Assembly (NCBI GenBank): GCA_016185425.1
Contig: JACPNQ010000043.1
Span: 186,001 to 250,000 of the forward strand
DNA length: 64,000 nucleotides
Reading direction: 5' to 3'
Source of the DNA: Acidobacteriota bacterium
GTDB lineage: Bacteria > Acidobacteriota > Terriglobia > Bryobacterales > Bryobacteraceae
The translations under genes and the position numbers were made by a program. Positions within the stretch are counted from its first letter, which is position 1; every line of letters starts with the position of its first letter. Positions 1 through 8,142 of the stretch are shown piece after piece. The notes below the pieces were generated by a model. That model saw only the letters and a list, made by a program, of their open reading frames with translations, was not told the DNA's origin and searched no databases.

Positions 1-629
1 CGCGATTCCGGACTCACGCCATTGTTCAAATACACCTGCCGCTGAGACCCGTCGAACTGCGCCGCAAAGATGACGCTTTGGCCGTCCGGCGCAAAGCGTG
101 CTCCAAAAACAGGGCCTCGCCGAAACGTGAGCTGGCGAAACGACGGTGCCGGTTCCGGGGATCGTAAGATCCACACGGCGGTCCAAGCCGCGGCCATTGC
201 GCCGCCACCCGCCAGGAACGCTAGCCAAATTCGGCGAGTGTTTGTTCTGAGTTCGGGCGCCTCAGACGTTACAGCCTCCGCCCGTTGCACGGGCGCAATG
301 AACCGGTAGCCGTTGCGCGAAAGCGTCTCCACGTACACCGGGTTGTCCGCCGAATCCGACAACGCGCCGCGCAGCCGTTTCATTGCTGTGTTCAACCCGT
401 TTTCGAAATCGACAAAGGTATCCGCGGGCCACAACCGCTTCTGCAATTCCCCGCGCGACACGACGTCTCCTGGATTCTCCACCAGCGCCGCCAGCAAATG
501 AAGCGGCTTCCCCTGCAATTTCAGCTTTACCCCATGTTTCCTCAGCTCTTGCGAGTCCGCGTTGAATTCATAGGGACCGAATTGGACAACGCGGTGCCGT
601 ACCCGGCCTGTTGAAAGCCCCGAAGCCAT
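1..629 (-). CDS. CadC-like winged-helix regulator with TolB/PD40 propeller (C-terminus beyond window)
   Basis: The gene starts at ATG 627-629 on the minus strand and stays open to base 1, so only about 209 N-terminal residues are visible. Residues ~14-114 form an OmpR/CadC-type winged-helix DNA-binding domain, recognisable from the LHLLAALVENPGDVVSR helix region and the ending VETLSRNGYRFIAPV. A single transmembrane segment lies at ~133-155, followed by the first PD40/TolB propeller repeat (FRQLTF...ARFAPDGQSVIFAA). Winged helix plus membrane anchor plus propeller is a one-component sensor-regulator layout frequent in Solibacter-type acidobacteria. The DNA-binding domain would be cytosolic and the propeller periplasmic. 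It is divergent from the DUF1080 gene, with 76 bp between the two starts. Ligand and targets cannot be told. Confidence 0.85.
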   Translation of the reverse strand, partial: MASGLSTGRVRHRVVQFGPYEFNADSQELRKHGVKLKLQGKPLHLLAALVENPGDVVSRGELQKRLWPADTFVDFENGLNTAMKRLRGALSDSADNPVYVETLSRNGYRFIAPVQRAEAVTSEAPELRTNTRRIWLAFLAGGGAMAAAWTAVWILRSPEPAPSFRQLTFRRGPVFGARFAPDGQSVIFAAQFDGSQRQVYLNNGVSPES

Positions 630-705
630 AGGAACAGTATGCGCCCATTTTTCCCCGCCGGTATCAGTACGGTACGACCCCAAACAGCGCTACGATGCGA
701 AGAAG

Positions 706-1812
706 ATGCTTCGCCGCCAATTCCTCGCTTCGGCGCTCCTCGCCGCCGATCCCAAACAATCGTTTACGCCACTGTTCGACGGCCAAACCCTCAACGGCTG
801 GCACATTGTTGATGGTCCGGAATCCGCCTTCTATGTGGAGGACGGCGCCATCGTCGTCAGCGAGGCCGCCAACTCCCCCACCTGGCTCCGCTCCGCCAAA
901 CAATACGAAAACTTCGAGCTCCGTGGTGAATTCTTTGTCAAAGGCTGGATCGATTCCGGCCTGCTCCTCCACGCCCCGCTCCACGGCAACGCCCAGGACG
1001 CCGGCTTCTGCATCAAGCTCTTCCACAAGAACGAGCCGCCCAAGCCCGAAGGCATGGGCAGCATATTTCCGCTCATCGCGCCCAAAACCAACAACGTCAA
1101 ATCGAAAGGCGAATGGAACGAGATCCGTGTCCGCTTTGATTGGCCGGTGCTCCAAGTCTGGACCAACGGTGAACTTGTCCAGGATCTCGATGTCGAGTCC
1201 AATCCCGAACTCGCCCGCCGCCTCCGGCATGGCTATATCGGGCTGCAATCGCTCTCCTACCCCATCCGCTTCCGCAACTTACATATAGCCGAGCTCCCTG
1301 CCAAGTGGAAATGGACTTCCCTCTACTCCAAGCCGGCGGATTTATCGAGTAACTGGCAGGTCGAGGAAGGGAAGGCCAAGTGGACCACAATCGGCGATAC
1401 GCTCCGCGCCGATGGCCTCGGCCATCTTGCGACGAAAGAACGCTACAAGAACTTCGCACTCGAGCTCTACATCCGCGCCGCGCTCCACTCCAATGGCGGC
1501 ATCCTCTTCCGTGCGGAAGGCTCCGGCGGCAAACCTCATTACGAAATCCAGCTTCACGATGTCGAAGGCGCGGTCTATCCCACCGGTTCCCTCTACGGCT
1601 TCAAACGTGCTAAATATCCCCATATTCCGCCGGAAACCTGGTATCTTTTCCAACTCTTCGTCAAGGACTCCACAGTCGCTGTCCGCATCAACGGAGAGAC
1701 GGTTGTTGAATATGGGACGCTCGATCGCCTTGGCGACGGCCATATCCTTCTCCAGGCTCACCAGCAAGGCCGCTGGATCGAGTACAAAGACATCCGTCTC
1801 CGGGCCCTCTAA
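706..1812 (+). CDS. Secreted protein with two DUF1080 (3-keto-disaccharide hydrolase-like) domains
   Basis: This 368-residue protein starts with a short Tat-like leader (RRQFLASALLA) and carries two DUF1080 domains, roughly residues 18-196 and 200-366. The first shows the family hallmark FTPLFDGQTLNGWHI. DUF1080 domains have a concanavalin-like jelly-roll fold and are found in extracytoplasmic carbohydrate-active proteins; one characterised branch hydrolyses 3-keto-glycosides. The exact substrate here is unknown. The gene ends two bases before the KBL-family gene, so the two are probably co-transcribed, although no functional link is obvious. The ATG at 706 is preceded by the purine-rich GAAGAAG, which is close to the start; another ATG at 694 is in a different frame. 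Confidence 0.85.
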   Translation: MLRRQFLASALLAADPKQSFTPLFDGQTLNGWHIVDGPESAFYVEDGAIVVSEAANSPTWLRSAKQYENFELRGEFFVKGWIDSGLLLHAPLHGNAQDAGFCIKLFHKNEPPKPEGMGSIFPLIAPKTNNVKSKGEWNEIRVRFDWPVLQVWTNGELVQDLDVESNPELARRLRHGYIGLQSLSYPIRFRNLHIAELPAKWKWTSLYSKPADLSSNWQVEEGKAKWTTIGDTLRADGLGHLATKERYKNFALELYIRAALHSNGGILFRAEGSGGKPHYEIQLHDVEGAVYPTGSLYGFKRAKYPHIPPETWYLFQLFVKDSTVAVRINGETVVEYGTLDRLGDGHILLQAHQQGRWIEYKDIRLRAL

Positions 1813-1814
1813 CC

Positions 1815-3002
1815 ATGACACGCATCGATCCCCTCGCCTTCCTCGGCGAACAACTGAAAGAATTCCGCGCCGCAGGCACTTATCAGCGTCTACGTGAGTT
1901 ACAAGGCCCGTGCGAGCCGATCAGTATTTACGACGGCAAGGAACTCATCAATCTGGCCTCGAATAACTACCTCGGTCTCGCCAACCACCCCAAACTGAAG
2001 GAAGCCGCCATCGACGCTGTCCGCAAATTCGGCGCCGGCACGGGAGCTGTCCGCACCATCAGCGGCACTCTCGAAATGCACATGGAACTGGAGCGCCGCA
2101 TCGCCGCCTTCAAACACGTCGAAGCCTGCGTTGTTTTCCAAAGCGGGTTCACTGCGAATGCAGGCACCGTATCGGCCGTCCTCGGCAAAGACGATCATGT
2201 CATCTCCGACGAACTCAACCACGCCAGTATTATCGACGGCTGCCGTCTCTCCCGCGCCAAAATCCATGTCTTTCGGCATGCCGATGCCGCGGGCGCTGAA
2301 GAAAAACTCGCCGCGCTCGACGGTGTCCCTGGACGCAGACTTCTCATCACCGATGGCGTCTTCTCCATGGACGGCGACATCGGCCCGCTCCCGGCGCTCG
2401 TCGAAGTAGCCGAAAAATACGGCGCCATCATGATGATCGATGATGCCCATTCGTCCGGTGTCCTCGGCCGTAATGGACGCGGCACGGTCGATCATTTCCA
2501 TCTCCACGGCCGCGTCGACATTCAGGTCGGCACACTCTCAAAAGCGGTCGGTGTCCTGGGCGGCTACGTCTGCGGCAGTCGCGATTTCATCGAGTACCTC
2601 TATCACCGCGCCCGCCCGTTTCTCTTCTCGACCTCCCATCCGCCCGCCGTCACCGCCGCATGCCTCGCGGCGTTCGACCTGCTCGAATCCGAGCCCGAAC
2701 GCATCGAAGCGCTTTGGGCGAACACCCGCTATTTCAAGGAGCAGCTAGCGCGCCTCGGCTTCAATACTGGACGCAGCGAGACGCCGATCACGCCCATCAT
2801 GGTCGGCGAAGCGTCCGCGGCTCATGCCTTTTCCAAGGCGCTCTTCGAGGAAGGTCTCTTCGCTACCGGCATCGGCTTCCCGACCGTTCCGCAAGGCAAA
2901 GCGCGCATCCGCACCATAGTCACCGCCACCCATACGCGCGAGCATCTCGACAAAGCTCTCGAAATCCTCGCCCGCGTGGCAAAGCGAATGGGTATTCTCT
3001 AG
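1815..3002 (+). CDS. kbl: Glycine C-acetyltransferase / 8-amino-7-oxononanoate synthase family enzyme
   Basis: This is a 395-residue class II alpha-oxoamine synthase. These PLP enzymes condense an amino acid with an acyl-CoA and release CO2. The signatures are complete: ASNNYLGLA at 48-56, GTGAVRTISGT near 75-85, SDELNHASIIDGCRLSRA near 131-148, DDAHSSGVLG at 209-218, and the PLP lysine in TLSKAVG (K243). The segment around SGFTANAGTVSAVL and HASIIDGCRLSRAKI resembles glycine C-acetyltransferase (Kbl), which makes 2-amino-3-oxobutyrate from glycine and acetyl-CoA. BioF from the same family cannot be excluded, and neither tdh nor other bio genes lie nearby. It ends head-to-head with the next gene at the shared palindrome CTAG. 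Confidence 0.88.
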   Translation: MTRIDPLAFLGEQLKEFRAAGTYQRLRELQGPCEPISIYDGKELINLASNNYLGLANHPKLKEAAIDAVRKFGAGTGAVRTISGTLEMHMELERRIAAFKHVEACVVFQSGFTANAGTVSAVLGKDDHVISDELNHASIIDGCRLSRAKIHVFRHADAAGAEEKLAALDGVPGRRLLITDGVFSMDGDIGPLPALVEVAEKYGAIMMIDDAHSSGVLGRNGRGTVDHFHLHGRVDIQVGTLSKAVGVLGGYVCGSRDFIEYLYHRARPFLFSTSHPPAVTAACLAAFDLLESEPERIEALWANTRYFKEQLARLGFNTGRSETPITPIMVGEASAAHAFSKALFEEGLFATGIGFPTVPQGKARIRTIVTATHTREHLDKALEILARVAKRMGIL

Positions 3003-3694
3003 CGGAGCCGACGACGACGCTTTTTAGAGCTTGCTTCCACGTTCTCGTAAGTAATGTATTCAGCGGCTCCGGCGGCGAGACACGCGCGTGCGATTGCTAG
3101 CGCCACACTGCCCGGTCCTCTGATGGACATATGGTTTTCGCTCTCGATCCGGCTCAAGGCGTCCAGGATGGATTCCTTGGAGCTGATCGGCAATCCGGCG
3201 CCGCTCGTCATCCAGTACTCACCAAGTGGTATGGTCCGAGTTGCGAGTGCGGCATTGCCGCCCGGAATACTTTGGCTCATAGCAAGATCCATCAGGAACA
3301 ACTCCTCGCCGTTCAGAGCGTCCTGGCAGTGGATGCCGGCGCCCGGCACGGCTGACTGCGCCACCAGTATCCGGTATTTCGCATGGAGATATGCCTGCAA
3401 CAGGTAGCTCTCGTCCGTTTCCGGCGTGGCGGGTTGCGTCTCGGCGTATCGCTGGACCAGATTCTTGCCGTTTTCATACCAATCGTAAAGGCAACAGTCC
3501 ATCATCACGCTGCCCATGTCCTTGCTGTCGAATACCAGCACGCCATTGCGCAGGATGCCGAGGGCGTCTCCAATTTTGTCAAAGGCATGGCGCGGAATGG
3601 TTTTGATGATCCTGTGGTTCAGGGCCATGCTGATGGCCCTGAACCTTCGGTATCGCTCTGCGTCCTGGCGGGTGGGAGAAAAGGACGTTCCCAT
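2999..3694 (-). CDS. Conserved hypothetical protein with basic C-terminal tail
   Basis: The predicted product has 231 residues from the ATG at 3692-3694. The frame is open further upstream to about 3802, but that extension is arginine-rich and looks non-coding. I recognise no domain. Visible features are a segment rich in acidic and aromatic residues (VFDSKDMGSVMMDCCLYDWY), an HAKYRILVAQSAVPGAGIHC stretch, two adjacent cysteines, and a very basic terminus KKRRRRLR. There is no signal peptide or membrane segment, so a cytosolic protein is likely. It converges on the KBL gene and shares its stop-codon bases. A weak promoter-like pair lies directly upstream. I have the impression that similar proteins occur in Solibacter-type genomes, but I cannot check that here. 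Confidence 0.65.
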   Translation of the reverse strand: MGTSFSPTRQDAERYRRFRAISMALNHRIIKTIPRHAFDKIGDALGILRNGVLVFDSKDMGSVMMDCCLYDWYENGKNLVQRYAETQPATPETDESYLLQAYLHAKYRILVAQSAVPGAGIHCQDALNGEELFLMDLAMSQSIPGGNAALATRTIPLGEYWMTSGAGLPISSKESILDALSRIESENHMSIRGPGSVALAIARACLAAGAAEYITYENVEASSKKRRRRLR

Positions 3695-3704
3695 GAATCT
3701 TCTA

Positions 3705-3733
3705 ATTCTGGCGGAATCGGGCGTGCAACTCAA
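3705..3733 (-). promoter_or_regulatory. Possible promoter of the hypothetical gene
   Basis: On the minus strand TTGAGT (3728-3733) and CAGAAT (3705-3710) are separated by 17 bp, each matching 4 of 6 consensus bases. Transcription would begin only a few bases before the ATG at 3694, giving an almost leaderless message. This is a pattern match only. Confidence 0.25.
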
Positions 3734-3803
3734 GCGAGAACATGTCCGGCGTGAGGTACCCGCCTGCCCGGTCCTCCTCAAATGGCGCAAGACAAAGAGC
3801 AAA

Positions 3804-3962
3804 GTGGATCAAAACCACCGCCACGCGGCGGAAGGCAGGTCAAGCTCTGGTACCAAACCATCAATGACTTGTGGTACCCCAGCGCTAGCCCACAACTCTT
3901 GCGCATCATCGCAGTGCGGGACCCAGTGGCCGCCGCCGCCGCGATGATTGCTTCTTTTCTTT
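3804..3962 (+). ncRNA. Candidate structured RNA or repeat element
   Basis: Four inverted repeats follow each other: GTGG/CCAC (3804-3807 with 3815-3818), CCGCC/GGCGG with a four-base loop (3818-3831), CTGGTACCA with TGGTACCCCAG (3848-3856 with 3873-3883), and a perfect 8-bp pair ATCATCGC/GCGATGAT (3905-3912 with 3941-3948). The last stem is followed on the plus strand by a T-rich tract ending near 3962, resembling an imperfect intrinsic terminator. No promoter or family match is visible, so this could equally be an intergenic repeat. Confidence 0.25.
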
Positions 3963-4040
3963 CGCGACCCGCCACGCAAATTCCGGAGGTCTTCTCCCGG
4001 CGTTAGCCTCTAAAGGGTTGCTTCCGCGATGAGGAGTTTT

Positions 4041-4056
4041 CAGCGCCCCCGCGCTG
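4041..4056 (-). terminator. GC hairpin downstream of the SBBP gene
   Basis: CAGCGC and GCGCTG form a perfect 6-bp stem with a four-base loop, about 33 bases past the stop of the gene at 4089. No T-tract follows on the minus strand, so intrinsic termination is doubtful. Confidence 0.25.
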
Positions 4057-4088
4057 AATGCACATGCCCCAAAAATCCTCCAACACTT

Positions 4089-7000
4089 CTAGGGCTGCAC
4101 CGCCACCGTCACATCGGGCGAGCTCGAGGCTGTTCCGATCTGTACAACCACCGGCTGCGGCCCCGCATCGAGTCCCTCCGGCACCTTCACATTGATCTGG
4201 AAGACGCCGGCCACAAGGCCCGGCGCCGCTCCCGCGTAGAGCACCTCGGCTTCCTTCCCGCCGATGCGCACTGTTACCGGCTGACGCGGCTTCGGATATA
4301 CATTCAGCGCCAATTGACCGTCCTGTCCACTCGGATCTGTCACGCCTTCACCGGTGCCATACAGGATCACGATGCCACCAGCCTTGGCAGGATTTGACGC
4401 CGTGTTCAGACTCGCATCTTCGTTCAAAATCGCGCCCGGCCCTTTCCCGCTCGAATTGGCGGTGAACAGTCCTGGAGCTGTCGCGGTTATCCGCAGCGCA
4501 ATGGCGTTCGACTTCACACCTTTGTACTCGACCTGCATTGAGGTCGTTGCCTTGTCGGCGACGGTGTAGGGCACGATCGCGCTTAACTGTCCCGCCGAAA
4601 CATACACCAGGGGCGCCGCGACATTGTCGAATAACACCCGCGTGTCTGCGAGCGTTGTCGCCAGCGTGCCTTGCGGCGTTACCTGCGCCGAGGTGAGTGC
4701 CGGCGGTCCGATGTTCGACCCGAAGATCGTCACCAGCAAACCGGGTGCCACTGCGCCGCCTGTAAAGGTTGCCGCGCTAACGACGCCATTGTCCGGCACC
4801 GTGCCGCCGCCCGCGTTCACCGTCAGAATCACCGCGATCACGGTCTTTGTACCAAGCCGCGTGTTGTTCACCGACAGCGACCCCTCGTAATTACCGGCCG
4901 CGAGCGTCGCCACGTTCACGGACACATCGATCGTCGCGTTGCCGGCGCCGTTCTTTGGCGACGCCGACAACCAGTTTCCGGTCGAAGTTGCGTCGATCGT
5001 CCATTCCGGCTGCCCAGTCGCCGCGCGAATGTTGAATTGCTGCCGCGCGATCGTCGATCCGGCCGCGCCGCTGAAGGTCAGCCGCGCCGAGGAGACCGTG
5101 AACGGATTTGCCGCGGACGATGTGTCAATCACCGCGAGAAATGAGTCGGTTCCCCCCGAGCTGGTCTTTTGCCGCGCGTTCGACGTCGTTAGCAGGTCGG
5201 TCGAGACGGCTCGTCCGGCGATAATCAGACGCCCGGACGGATCCAAAGCCATAGTCAATCCGAAATCGTCGTTCGTTCCCCCCAGGTACGTAAACATCTG
5301 CACAGTATCCAACGCGTTGCTCAACTTCAAAAGAAACGCGTCGCGTGCGCCGCCGCTGGTTTGCTGGACGGCGTCGACAGTGCGAATGCCGGCGGACGCT
5401 GTCGTCCCCGCAATGTATACGGAGCCCGCCCGGTCGATTGCCATCCGGAACGGTTCCTCCTCCCGGTTCCCCCCAAAGAGTGTGCTGGCCTGTAGGATGC
5501 TGCCGGTGGCATCGAACTTCATGATGAACATGTCCGAAGGGCCCGACAAATCCTTTTGCAACGCACCCGTCGTTGTCGGAAATGTCGGGCTCATGGTGGT
5601 GCCAGTCACGAAGACATTGTCGTTGGCATCCACCTCTACGCCAAACGCCGTGTCCAACTGCGCCCCACCGATGAACGTGGAGAACGCCAGCGCCGCCCCA
5701 TCTGCTCGCAGCTTCGTCAGCACCGCATCGTAGTTCCCGCGGTTAGTCGGCTGATATGCTCCCAGGACGGGAAAGGTCGGTGACAACGAGTCTCCCGCGA
5801 GATAGATATTGCGGTTCTTGTCCAGCGCAATGTCATAGAAGCGATCGTTCACGCCTCCCCCGATGAAGGTCGAGAACACCGCTTTGTCGCCGGCCGGGGC
5901 GATCTTCGTCACAAACCCGTTTCCGGCGATGGGCGACCGGTTCGAGGTTTGGAAAGCGCCGGGCGTGAATGGAAAGTTGTCGGAGATCGTGAACCCGGTG
6001 AGATACAGGTTCCCATCCGCATCGATCGCGCACGCCAGCGCTTCGTCATCGTAATTACCACCATAAAAGGACGAGTAGACCAGTGCCGCGCCGGAGGGAT
6101 TGAGCTTGCCGAAGATAACGTCAAAGCCCGCCCCACCCCCTTTGTTGATCGATTGAATCGCATTTACCAGCGGAAAATTGCCCGACGCGCTGGCTCCCGC
6201 GAAATACACGCTTCCCTGGCTGTCGACGGCAATATCGTCGATGCGGTCGTTGTCGGCGCCGCCAAGCAGCGTCGAATAAACGAGCGTCCCAGCCGCATTG
6301 AACTTGGAGATGTAAGCATCGGTCTTGCCGAGCGGAGTTGCCTGCAGAACGCCCGGCGTCGCTGGGAAGTTGCTGGAAGTAGTTGCACCGGCGATATAGA
6401 TATTTCCCGCCGCATCCACAGCGCTTGCGTAAGCCGATTCATTTCCACCGCCGCCATGATACGTCAAGTAAGCCAGTGCCGGATCAATTACCAGCCGTTT
6501 TCCGCGATCGTAGGAGCCAAGCGCAAACCGCGCCTCACGCCCTCTCAGCACGAACCGGCTCTCCACATTGGCTCCGCCATCTTGATACGCCACGGGTTTC
6601 GGCAGCACCAGGTCGCCCGCCTCGGCCGCCACACGCAGTGAACCGTCTGACTGCAACACCGGCTTCCGTCCCGGGAATGCAAACCGCGCTAACGCGGCAT
6701 TCGCACCCGCCGACACTTCAAAGTCGAATTCCACAATCCCGCGCCGCGAATGAAAGACAACGTCAATGCCGGGGTACGCGCCAGAGATGCGAACTTGACC
6801 AAAATGGCGAGCGTTATGCATCCATTTCGCCGGATCATTGCCAAGCAGGAGATTCGTATGCGACGTCTTTTGTGTCTCACCGCGTACGCTCGTCCATCGC
6901 GCGCCCGGAAACTGAATAGAAATTTCAGAGGACGCAATTGCCTTTTTACGGTTCCGATTGAGGAGCACGACGCGCGCCCCAGCCCGCGTGATGGCTAATG

Positions 7001-7163
7001 TGCCTCGCGAGTCGCGCGCCAGGAAAAGCACCGAATCCGGCGCCTGTCCTTTGTTTTCCTCGAAAACAGGTATTAATCCTGGTAACGGCTGTACTCTTGC
7101 CGCTGATTCACCGAACAAACCTATTCCTGTTAAAATCCCTATAAGTCCAAATCGAATGTTCAT
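4089..7163 (-). CDS. Secreted SBBP-repeat beta-propeller protein with BACON and Solibacter C-terminal domains
   Basis: This 1024-residue protein has a signal peptide (residues 1-22) and an N-terminal domain typical of SBBP proteins (VFEENKGQAPDSVLFLAR). Seven beta-propeller repeats of the SBBP type follow, each with a core such as YSTLLGGADNDRIDDIAVD followed by YFAG. Next comes a BACON-like Ig domain (LSASPKNGAGNATIDVSVN) and the TIGR03437 domain, whose hallmark VAPGLLVTIFGSNIGP is intact and which ends with the protein. Such proteins are extracellular and probably take part in adhesion or carbohydrate binding; no catalytic residues are visible. It is divergent from the cyclase-like gene, and the two appear to share a palindromic promoter element. 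The TIGR03437 domain is strong evidence for a Solibacter-like host. Confidence 0.9.
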   Translation of the reverse strand: MNIRFGLIGILTGIGLFGESAARVQPLPGLIPVFEENKGQAPDSVLFLARDSRGTLAITRAGARVVLLNRNRKKAIASSEISIQFPGARWTSVRGETQKTSHTNLLLGNDPAKWMHNARHFGQVRISGAYPGIDVVFHSRRGIVEFDFEVSAGANAALARFAFPGRKPVLQSDGSLRVAAEAGDLVLPKPVAYQDGGANVESRFVLRGREARFALGSYDRGKRLVIDPALAYLTYHGGGGNESAYASAVDAAGNIYIAGATTSSNFPATPGVLQATPLGKTDAYISKFNAAGTLVYSTLLGGADNDRIDDIAVDSQGSVYFAGASASGNFPLVNAIQSINKGGGAGFDVIFGKLNPSGAALVYSSFYGGNYDDEALACAIDADGNLYLTGFTISDNFPFTPGAFQTSNRSPIAGNGFVTKIAPAGDKAVFSTFIGGGVNDRFYDIALDKNRNIYLAGDSLSPTFPVLGAYQPTNRGNYDAVLTKLRADGAALAFSTFIGGAQLDTAFGVEVDANDNVFVTGTTMSPTFPTTTGALQKDLSGPSDMFIMKFDATGSILQASTLFGGNREEEPFRMAIDRAGSVYIAGTTASAGIRTVDAVQQTSGGARDAFLLKLSNALDTVQMFTYLGGTNDDFGLTMALDPSGRLIIAGRAVSTDLLTTSNARQKTSSGGTDSFLAVIDTSSAANPFTVSSARLTFSGAAGSTIARQQFNIRAATGQPEWTIDATSTGNWLSASPKNGAGNATIDVSVNVATLAAGNYEGSLSVNNTRLGTKTVIAVILTVNAGGGTVPDNGVVSAATFTGGAVAPGLLVTIFGSNIGPPALTSAQVTPQGTLATTLADTRVLFDNVAAPLVYVSAGQLSAIVPYTVADKATTSMQVEYKGVKSNAIALRITATAPGLFTANSSGKGPGAILNEDASLNTASNPAKAGGIVILYGTGEGVTDPSGQDGQLALNVYPKPRQPVTVRIGGKEAEVLYAGAAPGLVAGVFQINVKVPEGLDAGPQPVVVQIGTASSSPDVTVAVQP

Positions 7164-7194
7164 AAGTGACGAGTCTTTTGAGAATGAACTGGCT

Positions 7195-7209
7195 TTGACA
7201 TCTTGTCAA
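7195..7209. promoter_or_regulatory. Palindromic shared -35 element between divergent genes
   Basis: TTGACA-TCT-TGTCAA is a perfect 6-bp inverted repeat, so a consensus -35 hexamer is present on both strands. A -10-like CATTCT lies 17 bp away on the minus strand (7181-7186), and TAAAGT lies 19 bp away on plus (7220-7225). It could be a bidirectional promoter, an operator, or both. Confidence 0.4.
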
Positions 7210-7254
7210 TAGACTCGCGTAAAGTTTTTTAAGTTCCCGGCCGATAGAAAGGTT

Positions 7255-8142
7255 ATGCCGGGGACCTTCCGCGCGCAGCGTGTCGATGCTTTGATCGCCT
7301 CCCAGAACGCCGATGGCGGCTGGGGCTATTTCGCTGGTAAACGCTCGTGGCTGGAGCCCACGGCTTACGGCCTCCTTGCCCTCTATGACCAGATGAATTC
7401 CCCTCATTGGAAGCGTGGTTGGGATCTTGTGCGCTCCTGGCAACTCCCCGATGGCTCCTGGCGCCCAAACGGACAAGTCTCCGAATCCCACTGGTCCACC
7501 GCTCTCGCCGTCACGCTCCACTGCGCCCGGAAACAGTTTGACGCTCCTTTCCGCCGTGGTGTCGAATGGCTGCTCGAGCAACGCGGCGAGGAAAGCACCA
7601 CGCTCGCTCGTTTCCTCGGCATCTTTATGGAGAACCACATCGGCCATGACCGAAAGTTCGCCGGCTGGCCCTGGCTCCCCGGCACCACGTCGTGGATCGA
7701 GCCCACTTCCCACGCTCTGGTCGCCCTCAAACGTTCGGCACCCGAATTCGGCGGTAGCGAACTGCGCCGCCGCGTCACGCTCGCCGAAGGGATGATCCTC
7801 CGCCGGCGATGCTCCGACGGTGGCTGGAACTACGGCAGCCGCGCGGCGCTTGGTATCGACTTGCCTTCCTACCCGGAGACAACGGCGCTCGCGCTGTTAG
7901 GCCTTCAGTCCTGCCCGGAAGCCGACCTGTCGAAGGATCTCATTCGCGCCCGGGAACTCTGGCAGCAGTGCGAAGCCCGCCTCGGTCGCGCCTGGCTCGC
8001 CGTCAGCCTCCGCAACTTCGGCGTCGATCTGCCGGAAGACGACAAACCCATCTATCGGAATGACATCCTAGCCACCGCGCTCGAAGCCCTCTCCGCTCCC
8101 AACGGCGGTCATAGTCTGCTTCGGCCCGGTTCACTCGTATGA
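7255..8142 (+). CDS. Prenyltransferase/squalene-cyclase alpha-barrel repeat protein
   Basis: The 295-residue protein is built from repeats of the terpenoid cyclase/prenyltransferase alpha-alpha toroid: SQNADGGWGYF near 15-25, SWQLPDGSWRP near 60-70 and CSDGGWNYG near 185-193. It is less than half the size of a squalene-hopene cyclase (about 630 residues). The catalytic DxDD motif is not visible, so cyclase activity is doubtful and a binding role is possible. There is no signal peptide. The ATG at 7255 is preceded by the Shine-Dalgarno-like AGAAAGG. Its last four bases (ATGA) overlap the start of the DUF362 gene, indicating translational coupling with that lipoprotein and probably with the FAD oxidoreductase beyond. 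Confidence 0.8.
   Translation: MPGTFRAQRVDALIASQNADGGWGYFAGKRSWLEPTAYGLLALYDQMNSPHWKRGWDLVRSWQLPDGSWRPNGQVSESHWSTALAVTLHCARKQFDAPFRRGVEWLLEQRGEESTTLARFLGIFMENHIGHDRKFAGWPWLPGTTSWIEPTSHALVALKRSAPEFGGSELRRRVTLAEGMILRRRCSDGGWNYGSRAALGIDLPSYPETTALALLGLQSCPEADLSKDLIRARELWQQCEARLGRAWLAVSLRNFGVDLPEDDKPIYRNDILATALEALSAPNGGHSLLRPGSLV

Larger units (their letters stand above)
3695..4088. other. 394-bp intergenic region rich in inverted repeats
   Basis: No convincing gene lies between the two minus-strand neighbours. Short frames exist on both strands (for example 3782-4006 on plus and 3778-3975 on minus) but show no recognisable protein. The stretch holds several hairpin-forming inverted repeats between 3804 and 3948, a T-rich tract at 3949-3962, and a GC hairpin at 4041-4056. 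It must also contain the promoter of the hypothetical gene ending at 2999. Confidence 0.6.

Noticed and set aside
3778..4006. Short overlapping frames on both strands (65 and 74 codons)
   Set aside because: No recognisable protein or ribosome site; the DNA is dominated by inverted repeats and is better described as non-coding.
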